DNA of 64,000 nucleotides, from assembly GCA_038117225.1 (NCBI GenBank), contig JAYOFM010000002.1, forward strand, positions 28,003 to 92,002, in the 5' to 3' direction. Source of the DNA: JAYOFM01 sp038117225. GTDB taxonomy: Bacteria > Pseudomonadota > Alphaproteobacteria > Rhodospirillales > Casp-alpha2. The stretch's first letter is position 1; each line of letters starts with the position of its first letter. Below are positions 45,998-54,360 of the stretch, piece by piece. A program made the position numbers and the translations under genes. Under the pieces are notes generated by a model. It saw only the letters and a program-made list of their open reading frames with translations, did no database searches and was not told the origin of the DNA.

Positions 45998-47778
45998 GAC
46001 GCTCGCTGCCTCGGCACCAGGTCATCATCGCCGATTGTCGGCGGCGCAGGGAGTATCCAGTCGGCGCCGTCGCCGGCTTCCAGGTCTTCCCGGAGCGGCG
46101 CGCCTTGCATCAGCACGCCCAACACCCACCGGTGATTCTTTGGCGCCGCGCTCTCCAGTCCCATGGTCGTCAGGTAAAACCGGATGATGCGCACAGGCAG
46201 GAATTCGGCATCAATCAGGTTGGATCGAATCTCCGCGTAGGGCAGCCGTGCCGTCGATTGCACTCGGGCGACCATGTAGCGGTGTTCGGGCTGATCGAAT
46301 AGGAACCGTGCGACGCTCTGCGCGCCATCGACCGGTTGCAGATCGGACAGCAGGGTCTGCGCGGCGCCGACCACATCGACGAAACTTTCCACCGGCTCGC
46401 CGCTATCGATGCCCCGTTCGCCACGCCGCTGCTCGTTGTTCTCTTCCGAGCGATACCAGAAATAGCGCCGCGCCTCGGGCGATGTCAGATCGATGTCCAA
46501 CGCCCAGCCGTAGCGGTCTCGGATGATGTCACGCAGCTCCGCCACCGGCATTTCCGGCACCACGTCGAAGGCGAGATTCATGCCGATTGGCGTGATACGG
46601 TCGATCGCCGCCGCCCGCTCGGGATAGCAATCGATCAGCAGGGAGGCCACTTGTTCGACGGTTTCGCGGTCGAAGTCGCCGTCGACCCGTGTCATCAGGT
46701 CGTTCCAGGATGCGGCCGAGGCGGCGCGCATCTGTTGCAACCAATCGCCGACACGTTCCAGGTTCGCCGCGATTTGATCGCGCGGTTCCACATGCTGCAA
46801 CGGCCGCGCGTCGACGGTGCGATAGTAGCGGGCGGCGCGGGCCAGCAGGCCCTGTAATCTTTTCGCGACCGCGTCGGGCACGGGTGCCGGTTCCGTTACC
46901 GCGAAGGCAAGTGCCAGTTCCCGCACCAGCACCCAGGTCGCCAGCCATAACGGCCATCGGGTGATGATGGCGACCATGCCGAGCCCCGATGCGTTGCCAA
47001 TACCGAGAAAGCGTTTCAGTTCTGTGTCGAGTCGCGCGGCCTTCGGGCTTCGATGGCGCGCCATGGCCTCGGCCACGTCAAAACCGAACTCACGCCAGAG
47101 ATAGAGCCCAAACATTTCCTGATGGTACGGATGGATCAGCGGATGGTTCGGGTCGAGGCCGCGCCAGACGCCGCAACCCATGCGTCCGTTGCCGTAGAAG
47201 CCGGCGTTGCGCAGGATGTAGCCGCCGCCGAGGCCGAGCGTCGCCGGATCCGGTTGCCGGCCCGTCGCCAGGGCGTCGACGGTGGCGTCGAAATAGCGAT
47301 CGCTGCGGTTGGTCACCGTCCAGCCCATGACGCTGGCGTCGGTGCGCCCGCCCCACAGTTTCTTCATCTGCTCGCGCTCGGCCATGATGCGCGCGATCTC
47401 GGTGCGGCCCTGGAACAGTGCGCCGATGCCGTCGAAATAGGTATCGCAGAGCCGGCCTTCCTTTTCCGGCACCTGTTCGTTGCGGGAAAAGGCGGCGAAA
47501 GTCATGACATGGCCGGCGGCGTCGATGTCGTAGATGGCGTGGCCGACACCATCGGCGTCGACGTCGATGTCGCGTGGCCGGATGCGCCAGCGCTCACGTA
47601 CCATGCGCGCCACCATTGAACGGGCGAAACTCAGCCCCGTCGCCTTGATCGACCCCAGGGCGTCCGCCGTCAACACGTGGTCGGCGGGACGCAGCGCCGC
47701 CATGGCCAGGGCAAGGCGCTCGGCGCCGAAGGTTTCTTCCAAGGGCGCGGCCAGCACGTCCGGCAATCGCGTCGTCAC
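45994..47778 (-). CDS. Large uncharacterised protein (594 aa)
   Basis: A soluble, mixed alpha/beta protein of 594 residues with no signal peptide. Recognisable blocks are an N-terminal helix set, RNEQVPEKEGRLCDTYFDGIGAL (about 100), a glycine-rich GLGGGYILRNAGFYGNGRMG (about 182-201) and a C-terminal RYFWYRSEENNEQRRGERG segment. I do not recognise the family. It overlaps the genes on both sides by four bases, so it is a core member of the operon with the DUF3726-like and DUF2927 proteins. Confidence 0.75.
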   Translation of the reverse strand: MTTRLPDVLAAPLEETFGAERLALAMAALRPADHVLTADALGSIKATGLSFARSMVARMVRERWRIRPRDIDVDADGVGHAIYDIDAAGHVMTFAAFSRNEQVPEKEGRLCDTYFDGIGALFQGRTEIARIMAEREQMKKLWGGRTDASVMGWTVTNRSDRYFDATVDALATGRQPDPATLGLGGGYILRNAGFYGNGRMGCGVWRGLDPNHPLIHPYHQEMFGLYLWREFGFDVAEAMARHRSPKAARLDTELKRFLGIGNASGLGMVAIITRWPLWLATWVLVRELALAFAVTEPAPVPDAVAKRLQGLLARAARYYRTVDARPLQHVEPRDQIAANLERVGDWLQQMRAASAASWNDLMTRVDGDFDRETVEQVASLLIDCYPERAAAIDRITPIGMNLAFDVVPEMPVAELRDIIRDRYGWALDIDLTSPEARRYFWYRSEENNEQRRGERGIDSGEPVESFVDVVGAAQTLLSDLQPVDGAQSVARFLFDQPEHRYMVARVQSTARLPYAEIRSNLIDAEFLPVRIIRFYLTTMGLESAAPKNHRWVLGVLMQGAPLREDLEAGDGADWILPAPPTIGDDDLVPRQRAS

Positions 47779-48542
47779 TGGGCCGCCTTCGGTTTTCTGT
47801 GTTGCTCCAGGAACAGGCGGCCGATGTTGATCGCCTGCTGGCGCGGCATGCCCACGGTGATGCGCGGGTCGTACAGCATGCGTACCATCCAGCGATCATG
47901 CGTCGTCAATTCCATATACCGGCTGCCGTCGTTGAAGATTGAGGGCCGGACCTCATTGGAATCATTGGGCAGGCCGAGAATCTGCGTCAGTTCCTCGACC
48001 ACGCAGGCGCGGATGTAGTTCTGCGGATGGCGCGACGGAAACACCACCACGGCGGCCTTGATGGTGCTGCCCTTGGTCATGAACTTGGCGAAGCAGGTGG
48101 AAACGCGGACCATCTCGCGCACCTCCTCCTCGCTGTTGTCCCAATACCTAGCCACCGCCTTGGGGATGTCCCGGTCCGGCAGGTAGAAGAGAATGACGTT
48201 AACTTTGCTGGGGCTGAAATCCTTCGGCAGTTCCTTCGCCTTCTGCTTGCGGAATGAATAGTAGAGTTCCATCGGATGACCGGTGAGCCGCTGCAGATCG
48301 CCGATCATTTGCACGACGTAGCGTTCCAAATAAGCCGGATAGTCGCCGCCCTGGATGCCGAACCGGATCGGCCCCGCCCACTTGCGCACCGTCTCGTAGC
48401 GCCGCCCCGAGTACTCATTGCCAAAGGCGACGATGTCGAAGTTGCGCAGCAGTTGGTCGTTGCCGAAGGTTTCCGCCGTCGCCGGGCGAGTCGCGGCGAA
48501 TGCACCGGCGATCAGCGCGGCATATGTCATGCTTCGGATCAT
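47775..48542 (-). CDS. Secreted DUF2927 family protein
   Basis: The 255-residue protein has an N-terminal signal peptide (SMTYAALIAGAFAATRPATA, cleavage likely after ATA) and a DUF2927 body. The body includes RACVVEELTQILGLPNDS (about 190), an HEXXH-like but altered helix found in this family, and STCFAKF. The start is ATG 48542, where the signal peptide begins; the in-frame extension runs through a decayed luciferase-like fragment. Probably periplasmic. The first gene of the three-gene operon. Confidence 0.78.
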   Translation of the reverse strand: MIRSMTYAALIAGAFAATRPATAETFGNDQLLRNFDIVAFGNEYSGRRYETVRKWAGPIRFGIQGGDYPAYLERYVVQMIGDLQRLTGHPMELYYSFRKQKAKELPKDFSPSKVNVILFYLPDRDIPKAVARYWDNSEEEVREMVRVSTCFAKFMTKGSTIKAAVVVFPSRHPQNYIRACVVEELTQILGLPNDSNEVRPSIFNDGSRYMELTTHDRWMVRMLYDPRITVGMPRQQAINIGRLFLEQHRKPKAAQ

Positions 48543-48576
48543 GCCGCATTGTCCGCTATGCGATCGCCGTCGTCCA

Positions 48577-48699
48577 GCCGATGGCGAATGCTCGATCAAG
48601 TACGCGGCGGAAAACGGATTTGGCGGCATAATGTGGACACCGCCCACCGACAGTCTGGTCTAGAGCTTCAAGCTGTTCCGCGACATCAAGGCCAAGGCC
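48577..48699 (+). pseudogene. Relic fragment of a luciferase-like monooxygenase gene
   Basis: About 120 bases closely match the inside of the functional monooxygenase gene at about 50574-50696. The translation runs DGECSIKYAAENGFGG, IMWTPPTDSLV, stop, SFKLFRDIKAKA. The functional copy reads DGEGSIKYAAENGLGG, MMWIPPTDSLVW and FELFRDTKAKT. The Trp codon TGG has become TAG at 48661. Both ends are missing, so it is a leftover from a duplicated or displaced copy. Confidence 0.85.
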
Positions 48700-49115
48700 T
48701 ATTGCCGATTGGCGTGAATCCAGTTCAAGCGACGCAGCATCTTCACCACCTGCCGATGACATTTTATGACCCGTTGTTTTCTCGGGTTGTCATGGAACAC
48801 CAGTTTCGCTGCGCCCATTGCGAACAATACCCAGCCCGCCGGTCCGGCCGCCGCGCCAACCACCGAGACAGAGACAGTACCAATTGTCCCCGCCACGCCA
48901 ACCGCCGCGCTCGCGATGGTCATGCCTTTCTGGAAACGGCCCGGCGTGTACTCGGCTGCCATGCGCGCAAGTTCTGTATCGAGGACGACACACCGGTCGA
49001 GCCAACGACCGACCTCCACTTGATCGACCGGCCCGTCTAAAGCCGCCATTATCCGAATGAATGCGTCGAGTTCAGCGACCTCGCCAAGAACCTCCTCGTA
49101 GGAACGCGCGGACAT
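48699..49115 (-). CDS. Hypothetical membrane protein (138 aa)
   Basis: A 138-residue protein with an N-terminal helical region and one long glycine/alanine-rich hydrophobic segment (about 66-106, ASAAVGVAGTIGTVSVSVVG onward), ending in a basic tail (RKQRVIKCHRQVVKMLRRLN). No family recognised. It follows the 166-residue membrane protein on the same strand by 28 bases. The pair could be a small two-gene unit of foreign or lineage-specific origin. Confidence 0.5.
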   Translation of the reverse strand: MSARSYEEVLGEVAELDAFIRIMAALDGPVDQVEVGRWLDRCVVLDTELARMAAEYTPGRFQKGMTIASAAVGVAGTIGTVSVSVVGAAAGPAGWVLFAMGAAKLVFHDNPRKQRVIKCHRQVVKMLRRLNWIHANRQ

Positions 49116-49143
49116 CTACGAGTGCAATAACAGCGGCATTCAG

Positions 49144-49644
49144 TTACGACGCTGACTTCGCGGCGGTTTCGATATGTTCGAGTGCCAGTTTTTCGGCCTC
49201 TCGCACGCGCCGTTCGCCCTCCTTGACGATACGCTCGATACGCTCGGCGTCGACATGGGGTCCCGTGCTCGCCTGGCGCTCGCGAATCTCGCGGATTTTC
49301 GCGTCAATTTCGCGGGACGTATCCGCAATCTCGATATCCATGGACCGATTGTCCGCGAGTTGAAGGGCGTAAAACGCCACCGCCATCGCGCCAACACCGA
49401 GAGCGACAGCGATCTCAATGCCTTCGACGCCGGTCGGCAACCAAACGCCGGCCGAATCGTCTGCACCGATGATCATCGCCGACAGCGCGGCGGTGAGCGC
49501 GACCAGCCCCGAAGCCACGGCGACGGCTATGCCCGCGCGCTCAAATCCCGACCAAGCACCGTCAGGATGTTTATTCGCACGCTGCTCATCAATCGACGGT
49601 TTCACAACTGCATCGCTCACGTTTGATCTCCCTGGATTTTCCAT
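49144..49644 (-). CDS. Hypothetical membrane protein with C-terminal coiled coil (166 aa)
   Basis: The protein has two transmembrane helices (about 37-59 and 74-93) and a charged C-terminal coiled coil (TSREIDAKIREIRER onward to EKLALEHIE, about 106-160). Topology suggests a cytoplasmic coiled coil tethered to the membrane. No family recognised. It is divergent from the monooxygenase operon across a 309-base gap. Confidence 0.55.
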   Translation of the reverse strand: MENPGRSNVSDAVVKPSIDEQRANKHPDGAWSGFERAGIAVAVASGLVALTAALSAMIIGADDSAGVWLPTGVEGIEIAVALGVGAMAVAFYALQLADNRSMDIEIADTSREIDAKIREIRERQASTGPHVDAERIERIVKEGERRVREAEKLALEHIETAAKSAS

Positions 49645-49953
49645 CGATCCTCTACGAATTGTAGCAGAACCACATCGTCAAATCACGTTATTGTCCGCCA
49701 ACATGAATGTGGATGCGAGCATGATATTTCGCAATGCGCCCCAAAGCATGCTACATTCGCTATCGCTCAAGTCGGCAGGCAGTGAGCGTAAACGGTGTGT
49801 GCCACGGTCGTTGCGTCGAAGGGGCGGAGCGGCCGGTATTGAAGCACCTGGGGACGCGCCGCCGACCGAGACCGACTCAACGAAAATCGGCCCCGCCGAG
49901 AATCGGCCCGCGACGCAGCCCCGTTGGACAACACTGTTTGACGGAGAATGGTC
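49645..49953. other. Intergenic region between divergent genes
   Basis: This 309-base gap separates the coiled-coil membrane protein from the luciferase-like operon. Apart from the GGAG ribosome site at 49943-49946, no convincing promoter, hairpin or gene was found. An ORF from 49734 overlaps the monooxygenase start and has arginine-rich, non-coding-like composition. Confidence 0.5.
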
Positions 49954-51126
49954 ATGCATTTCGGCTATTTCATGAATCAGAGCAACAAGGGCCTGGCGAA
50001 GCCCTATCACCAGGTCATGGACGAAACGCGGGAAGCCGCGAAATACCTCGACACCAATGATTGGCATTCGATCTGGTTCACCGAGCACCACTTCGGCCAC
50101 GAAGGCTACGAGGTCTGCCCCAACCCGCTGATGATGAGCTGTGATATCGCGGCGCGTACGCAGAACATCCGCATCGGCCAGGCGGCCAACATTATCACCT
50201 TCTGGAATCCGCTGCGGGTCGCCGAGGACATCGCCATGCTCGACCACATGTCGGGGGGGCGCACCGAGGTGGCGGTCGGCCGCGGCATCTATGGTCGTGA
50301 AGCGCTGCAACTGAATAAGGCGGCGGACACCCGCAACCCGGCGCAGAATTATGCCATCTTCGCCGAGGCGCTGGAGGTCATGCGGCGTGCCTGGTCGAAC
50401 GAGTTTTTCGAGTTCCAGGGCGAGCACTTCACCTATCCCGATCCCGATTTCAAGTGGGACCACGCCATGAGCCCGCCGTCGCCGGACTTCATGGACATGG
50501 AGACCAAGGTGCTGAACAAGCTGGCCCTGGTGCCGCGCCCATTGCAACAGCCGACGCCGCCGCTGTGGCAGGTCGTCGACGGCGAGGGCTCGATCAAGTA
50601 CGCGGCGGAAAATGGGCTCGGCGGCATGATGTGGATCCCGCCGACCGACAGTCTAGTGTGGCGCTTCGAGCTGTTCCGCGACACCAAGGCGAAGACCGAA
50701 GGCCGCGACGTGGAACTGGGCGAGGGCCTCGCCCTGGTGCGCGACATGTTCTGTACCGAGACCATGCAGGAGGCCGAGCGTCTGGGCGGCGACGGGATCC
50801 TCGATTACCTGCGCTGGGTGTGCCACTGGCGGGGGCTGGGCAATCATGTGTTCCCGGGTGAAACCCTGCCGGAAACGCCGGGCAAGCTGGACCTGCTGAA
50901 CTACGACTGGCTGCAGCCGCGCAACCTGTTGTTCGGCACGCCGGATCACATCGCCGAGAAGATCGAGGAAATGCGCGACAAGCTGAACATCAAGACGCTG
51001 CTGGTGTGGTCCAACTTCCCCGGCGTCGAGCATGACGCGGTGATGCGCTCGATCAAGCTGTTCACCGAGGAAGTCATGCCGCGCTTCCAGAACACCGGCA
51101 AGTCCCGGCGATCGGCGGCCGAGTGA
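49954..51126 (+). CDS. LLM-class flavin-dependent monooxygenase (bacterial-luciferase-like)
   Basis: The 390-residue protein begins MHFGYFMNQSNKGLAKPYHQ and has the F420/FMN-binding barrel hallmarks WFTEHHFGHEGYE (about 38-50), AARTQNIRIGQAANIITFWNP (about 66-86) and GGRTEVAVGRGIYGRE. ATG 49954 is chosen since GGAG is 7 bases upstream; ATG 49948 is too close. Start of a three-gene operon with a hydrolase and an aldehyde dehydrogenase, resembling a Baeyer-Villiger-type or N-/S-oxygenation catabolic route. A decayed copy lies 1.9 kb upstream. Confidence 0.9.
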   Translation: MHFGYFMNQSNKGLAKPYHQVMDETREAAKYLDTNDWHSIWFTEHHFGHEGYEVCPNPLMMSCDIAARTQNIRIGQAANIITFWNPLRVAEDIAMLDHMSGGRTEVAVGRGIYGREALQLNKAADTRNPAQNYAIFAEALEVMRRAWSNEFFEFQGEHFTYPDPDFKWDHAMSPPSPDFMDMETKVLNKLALVPRPLQQPTPPLWQVVDGEGSIKYAAENGLGGMMWIPPTDSLVWRFELFRDTKAKTEGRDVELGEGLALVRDMFCTETMQEAERLGGDGILDYLRWVCHWRGLGNHVFPGETLPETPGKLDLLNYDWLQPRNLLFGTPDHIAEKIEEMRDKLNIKTLLVWSNFPGVEHDAVMRSIKLFTEEVMPRFQNTGKSRRSAAE

Positions 51127-52001
51127 CGACCGCGCTCAAGATCAACGATGACGGTTGGCGGGCCCCGGCCCGTCAACCGGTCGAGCGTCACGGCGCCATC
51201 CGCGATTGGATCGAGGCCGGCACCCATTTCCGCGTCGATGGGGCGGGGCCGGCGGTGATGCTGGTCCATGGCGTCGGACTCGATCTCTTCATGTGGGATG
51301 CCGTCGCCGCGCTATTGGCGAGCGACTACACGGTGATTCGTCACGACATGTTGGGCCACGGATCCAGCGCGAAACCGCCGGGGGCGCGCGTACTTGGGGA
51401 TTTCGTGCGTCAGCTTGATGCGTTGCATGACTATCTGGAACTGGACCGGGCCGCCATCGTCGGCTTCTCCATGGGCGCGTTGGTGGCGCAGGCGTTCGCT
51501 CTCGAACATCCGGACAAGGTGGCGCGTCTGGTGCTGATGAACGGCGTCTATGACCGGTCGGCGAAGGCGCGCGACGCCGTCCGCGCCCGCCTTGCCCAGG
51601 TCACGGCGGATGGGCCGGCGTCGACCATCGCGCCGGCGCTGGAACGCTGGTTCACGGAAGATTTCCGGCGCGAGCGGCCGGATGTCATCGCCGCAGTGAA
51701 GGCACGCCTGGAGGCCAACGACCCACACGGCTTCCTCGCCGCCTATGCAGTGTTCGCCGAGGCCGACGCGGACTTGGTGGGGCGCCTCGGCGGAATCGAT
51801 TGCCCGACTCTGGTGATGACGGCGGCCGGCGATACCGGCTCTACTCCGGCGATGACGGCAGCCATGGCGACGGCCATTCCGGGCGCCCGCGCGGCGGTGC
51901 TGCAGGGCCTGCGCCACATGGCGCCGGTGGAGGATTCGCCGACTGTCTGCGATATTCTCACGGCGTTTCTCGCCGGCCGCGACCATGCGGCCTTGACCTG
52001 A
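51123..52001 (+). CDS. Alpha/beta hydrolase
   Basis: The 292-residue protein has the oxyanion motif LVHGVGLDLFMWD (about 48-60), the nucleophile elbow GFSMGALVAQ (Ser about 118) and the catalytic histidine in LRHMAPVE (about 264). It starts at GTG overlapping the monooxygenase stop by four bases. It may hydrolyse a lactone or ester formed by that oxygenase; the aldehyde dehydrogenase follows at 10 bases. Confidence 0.9.
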   Translation: MTTALKINDDGWRAPARQPVERHGAIRDWIEAGTHFRVDGAGPAVMLVHGVGLDLFMWDAVAALLASDYTVIRHDMLGHGSSAKPPGARVLGDFVRQLDALHDYLELDRAAIVGFSMGALVAQAFALEHPDKVARLVLMNGVYDRSAKARDAVRARLAQVTADGPASTIAPALERWFTEDFRRERPDVIAAVKARLEANDPHGFLAAYAVFAEADADLVGRLGGIDCPTLVMTAAGDTGSTPAMTAAMATAIPGARAAVLQGLRHMAPVEDSPTVCDILTAFLAGRDHAALT

Positions 52002-52011
52002 AGGTAATCCC

Positions 52012-53496
52012 ATGCCGACGCTTCCCCGTTTCCAACTCTATATCGATGGCACCTTCACCGATGCCGAGGGCGGCGCAAGCTTCGAAAGCCTGAACCCGGC
52101 GACGGCCGAGCCCTGGGCGACCATGCCGGCGGCCAGCGAGGCCGATGTCGACCGTGCCGTCGGCGCTGCCCGCCGTGCCTTCGAGCACGGCGATTGGCCC
52201 ATGTTGAGCGCCTCGGCGCGCGGCGCGCTTCTTTACAGGCTCGCCGATATCCTGGCGGCGCGGGCCGGTGAATTGGCCGAACTGGAAACCCGCGATACCG
52301 GCAAGATCATTCGCGAAACTGCCGGTCAAACCGGTTATGCCGCCGCCTATTATCGCTACTTCGCCGGCCTCGCAGACAAGATCGAGGGCGCGACGCTGCC
52401 CATCGATAAACCGGATATGGAAGTCTCGACCCGGCGCGAACCGCTTGGCGTGGTCGCTGCCATCGTGCCGTGGAACTCGCAGCTGTTTCTGTCCGCGGTC
52501 AAGCTCGGCCCGGCGCTCGCCGCCGGCAACACGGTGGTTCTCAAGGCCTCCGAAGACGGCCCGGCGCCGCTGCTCAAATTCGCCGAGTTGATCCACGAGG
52601 CGGGTTTTCCGCCCGGCGTGGTCAACATCATCACTGGCATGGGCGAGCCATGCGGCCGCGCCTTGACCCGTCACCCGGACGTCAACCGGGTCGCCTTTAC
52701 CGGCGGACCGGCGACGGCGCGTCATGTGGTTCGCAACACGGCGGAAAACCTCGCCATGACGACGCTGGAACTGGGCGGAAAATCACCGGTCGTGGTGTTC
52801 GCCGATGCGGATATCGAAAGCGCCACCAACGGCGTTATCGCCGGCATCTTTGGTGCTTCGGGGCAGAGCTGCGTCGCCGGCTCGCGATTACTGGTCGAAG
52901 CCGCCGTGCATGATCAGGTGGTCGAGCGGCTGGTCAGGCGGGCGCCGGAAATCGTTCTCGGCGATCCCATGGATCAGGCCACGGAAATGGGGCCGCTCGC
53001 GACCCGCCGGCAGTTGGAAAACATCGAGGCGGTGGTCAAGGCCAGCGTCGAGGCGGGCGCTGAAATTGCCACCGGCGGCGTTCGCCCGGCGGCGCTGGAG
53101 CCCGGTTGGTTCTATCCGCCAACGGTACTGACCTGCCCGACACCCGACCTGCCGGCGCCGGCGGCGGAATTGTTTGGCCCGGTACTCAGCGTGCTGAAGT
53201 TCGATGGCGAGGATCAGGCCGTCGCCATGGCCAATAATACACCCTACGGCCTGGCGTCGGGCGTCTTCACCCGCGACCTCGGTCGCGGTACGCGCATGAC
53301 GCGACGGCTGCGGGCGGGCATCGTCTGGGTCAATACCTACCGCGCGGTGTCGCCGGTGGCGCCGTTCGGCGGTTTCGGCCATTCCGGCTACGGCCGCGAA
53401 AGCGGCATGGATGCCATTCACGATTACACCCGCACCAAGACCGTCTGGGTCAATGCGTCGGATGCCCCCATGCCCGACCCATTTGTCATGCGTTAG
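52012..53496 (+). CDS. NAD(P)-dependent aldehyde dehydrogenase
   Basis: The 494-residue non-acylating ALDH has the cofactor segment VVAAIVPWNSQLF (about 144-156), general-base Glu in LELGGKSPVVV (about 252), nucleophile Cys in GQSCVAGSRL (about 286) and the EIFGP-equivalent AELFGPVLSV. Last gene of the monooxygenase, hydrolase and ALDH operon, where it would oxidise the released aldehyde to a carboxylate. Confidence 0.93.
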   Translation: MPTLPRFQLYIDGTFTDAEGGASFESLNPATAEPWATMPAASEADVDRAVGAARRAFEHGDWPMLSASARGALLYRLADILAARAGELAELETRDTGKIIRETAGQTGYAAAYYRYFAGLADKIEGATLPIDKPDMEVSTRREPLGVVAAIVPWNSQLFLSAVKLGPALAAGNTVVLKASEDGPAPLLKFAELIHEAGFPPGVVNIITGMGEPCGRALTRHPDVNRVAFTGGPATARHVVRNTAENLAMTTLELGGKSPVVVFADADIESATNGVIAGIFGASGQSCVAGSRLLVEAAVHDQVVERLVRRAPEIVLGDPMDQATEMGPLATRRQLENIEAVVKASVEAGAEIATGGVRPAALEPGWFYPPTVLTCPTPDLPAPAAELFGPVLSVLKFDGEDQAVAMANNTPYGLASGVFTRDLGRGTRMTRRLRAGIVWVNTYRAVSPVAPFGGFGHSGYGRESGMDAIHDYTRTKTVWVNASDAPMPDPFVMR

Positions 53497-53568
53497 TAGA
53501 AAAAGGTCAGGGAATGTGTTATCAACCCGGCCAACGATAAAAAGACGTCACGTGGGAAGGTTTTGATA

Positions 53569-54129
53569 ATGACGGTGGTCGCGCTGGCGCCCGATGCGCT
53601 GCACCCCAACTTGCGGGCTTTGTTGAATTACTGGCAGGCACGGATCGGCCCCGACGGGCGGCTTCCGGCCTACGCCGATGTTGATCTGATGGACCTCTAT
53701 CGGATCGCCACCCATCTGATCGTCGCCGATATCGTCGGCGACATTCCGCATGAAAATTATGTCTGGCGTTATGCGGGTTCGACACTGCGTGACATCTGGG
53801 GCGTCGAGTTGACTGGCCGGAGCATTCATCAATCCCATGATGGCGACCTCGCTGTTGATGCCATTGCCATATACCGCGAAATGGCGCGTGACCGAACACA
53901 TCACTACTGGCTGCGGCCGGCCGGCGTGTTCGGGGCGGATAAATCCCACATCCATTACGAGCGCGTGATGGTGCCGTTCGCCGGCGCCGATGGCAGTTGC
54001 CGTCATTTGATGGGTGTCTATGCCTTCTATCGCGAGAAGGGCGGCGATAGCCTGACTCTCGACCCCATCGGGACGCCGGACACCGGGCATGTGGTGACCT
54101 TGAACCTGCCTGATCTACCGACACGCTAG
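53569..54129 (+). CDS. PAS-domain protein (PAS_5 type)
   Basis: The 186-residue single PAS-like domain has the pattern LLNYWQARIGPDGRLPAYAD (about 18-37), VWRYAGSTLRDIWGVELTGR (about 65-84) and ERVMVPFAGADG. This matches a family common in Rhodospirillales, often as stand-alone sensors with no output domain. ATG 53569 has GGAAGG about 8 bases upstream. No signalling partner is adjacent, so its role is open. Confidence 0.8.
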   Translation: MTVVALAPDALHPNLRALLNYWQARIGPDGRLPAYADVDLMDLYRIATHLIVADIVGDIPHENYVWRYAGSTLRDIWGVELTGRSIHQSHDGDLAVDAIAIYREMARDRTHHYWLRPAGVFGADKSHIHYERVMVPFAGADGSCRHLMGVYAFYREKGGDSLTLDPIGTPDTGHVVTLNLPDLPTR

Positions 54130-54360
54130 GCCATTTTCCAGCATTAACGGTCATGTTGATCGTGCATGGCGCGCCACGTGGCGGGCGCTATACTGGCGTC
54201 TCAATGGTGGGAGAGAGTCTGATCAAGGCCATCATTATCGACGGCCAGCCGACCGCACGCTGGACAGTCCCATCGGCGCGCTGACCTTTGACCGCTTTCC
54301 CCAGGGGGAAGGGCATTTGATCGGCCCCCGGCATCGCAAGAGATTTGGAGGACATCGACC

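Noticed and set aside
49734..50060. A 108-codon ORF overlapping the start of the luciferase-like gene
   Set aside because: Arginine/proline-rich composition, no ribosome site, and it runs into a confident gene in another frame.
54130..54360. A short ORF from 54204 that, with one frameshift, gives a longer peptide ahead of the DgdA-like gene
   Set aside because: No family could be recognised and the frameshift is speculative. The TATACT at about 54190 is a possible -10 but no matching -35 was found.
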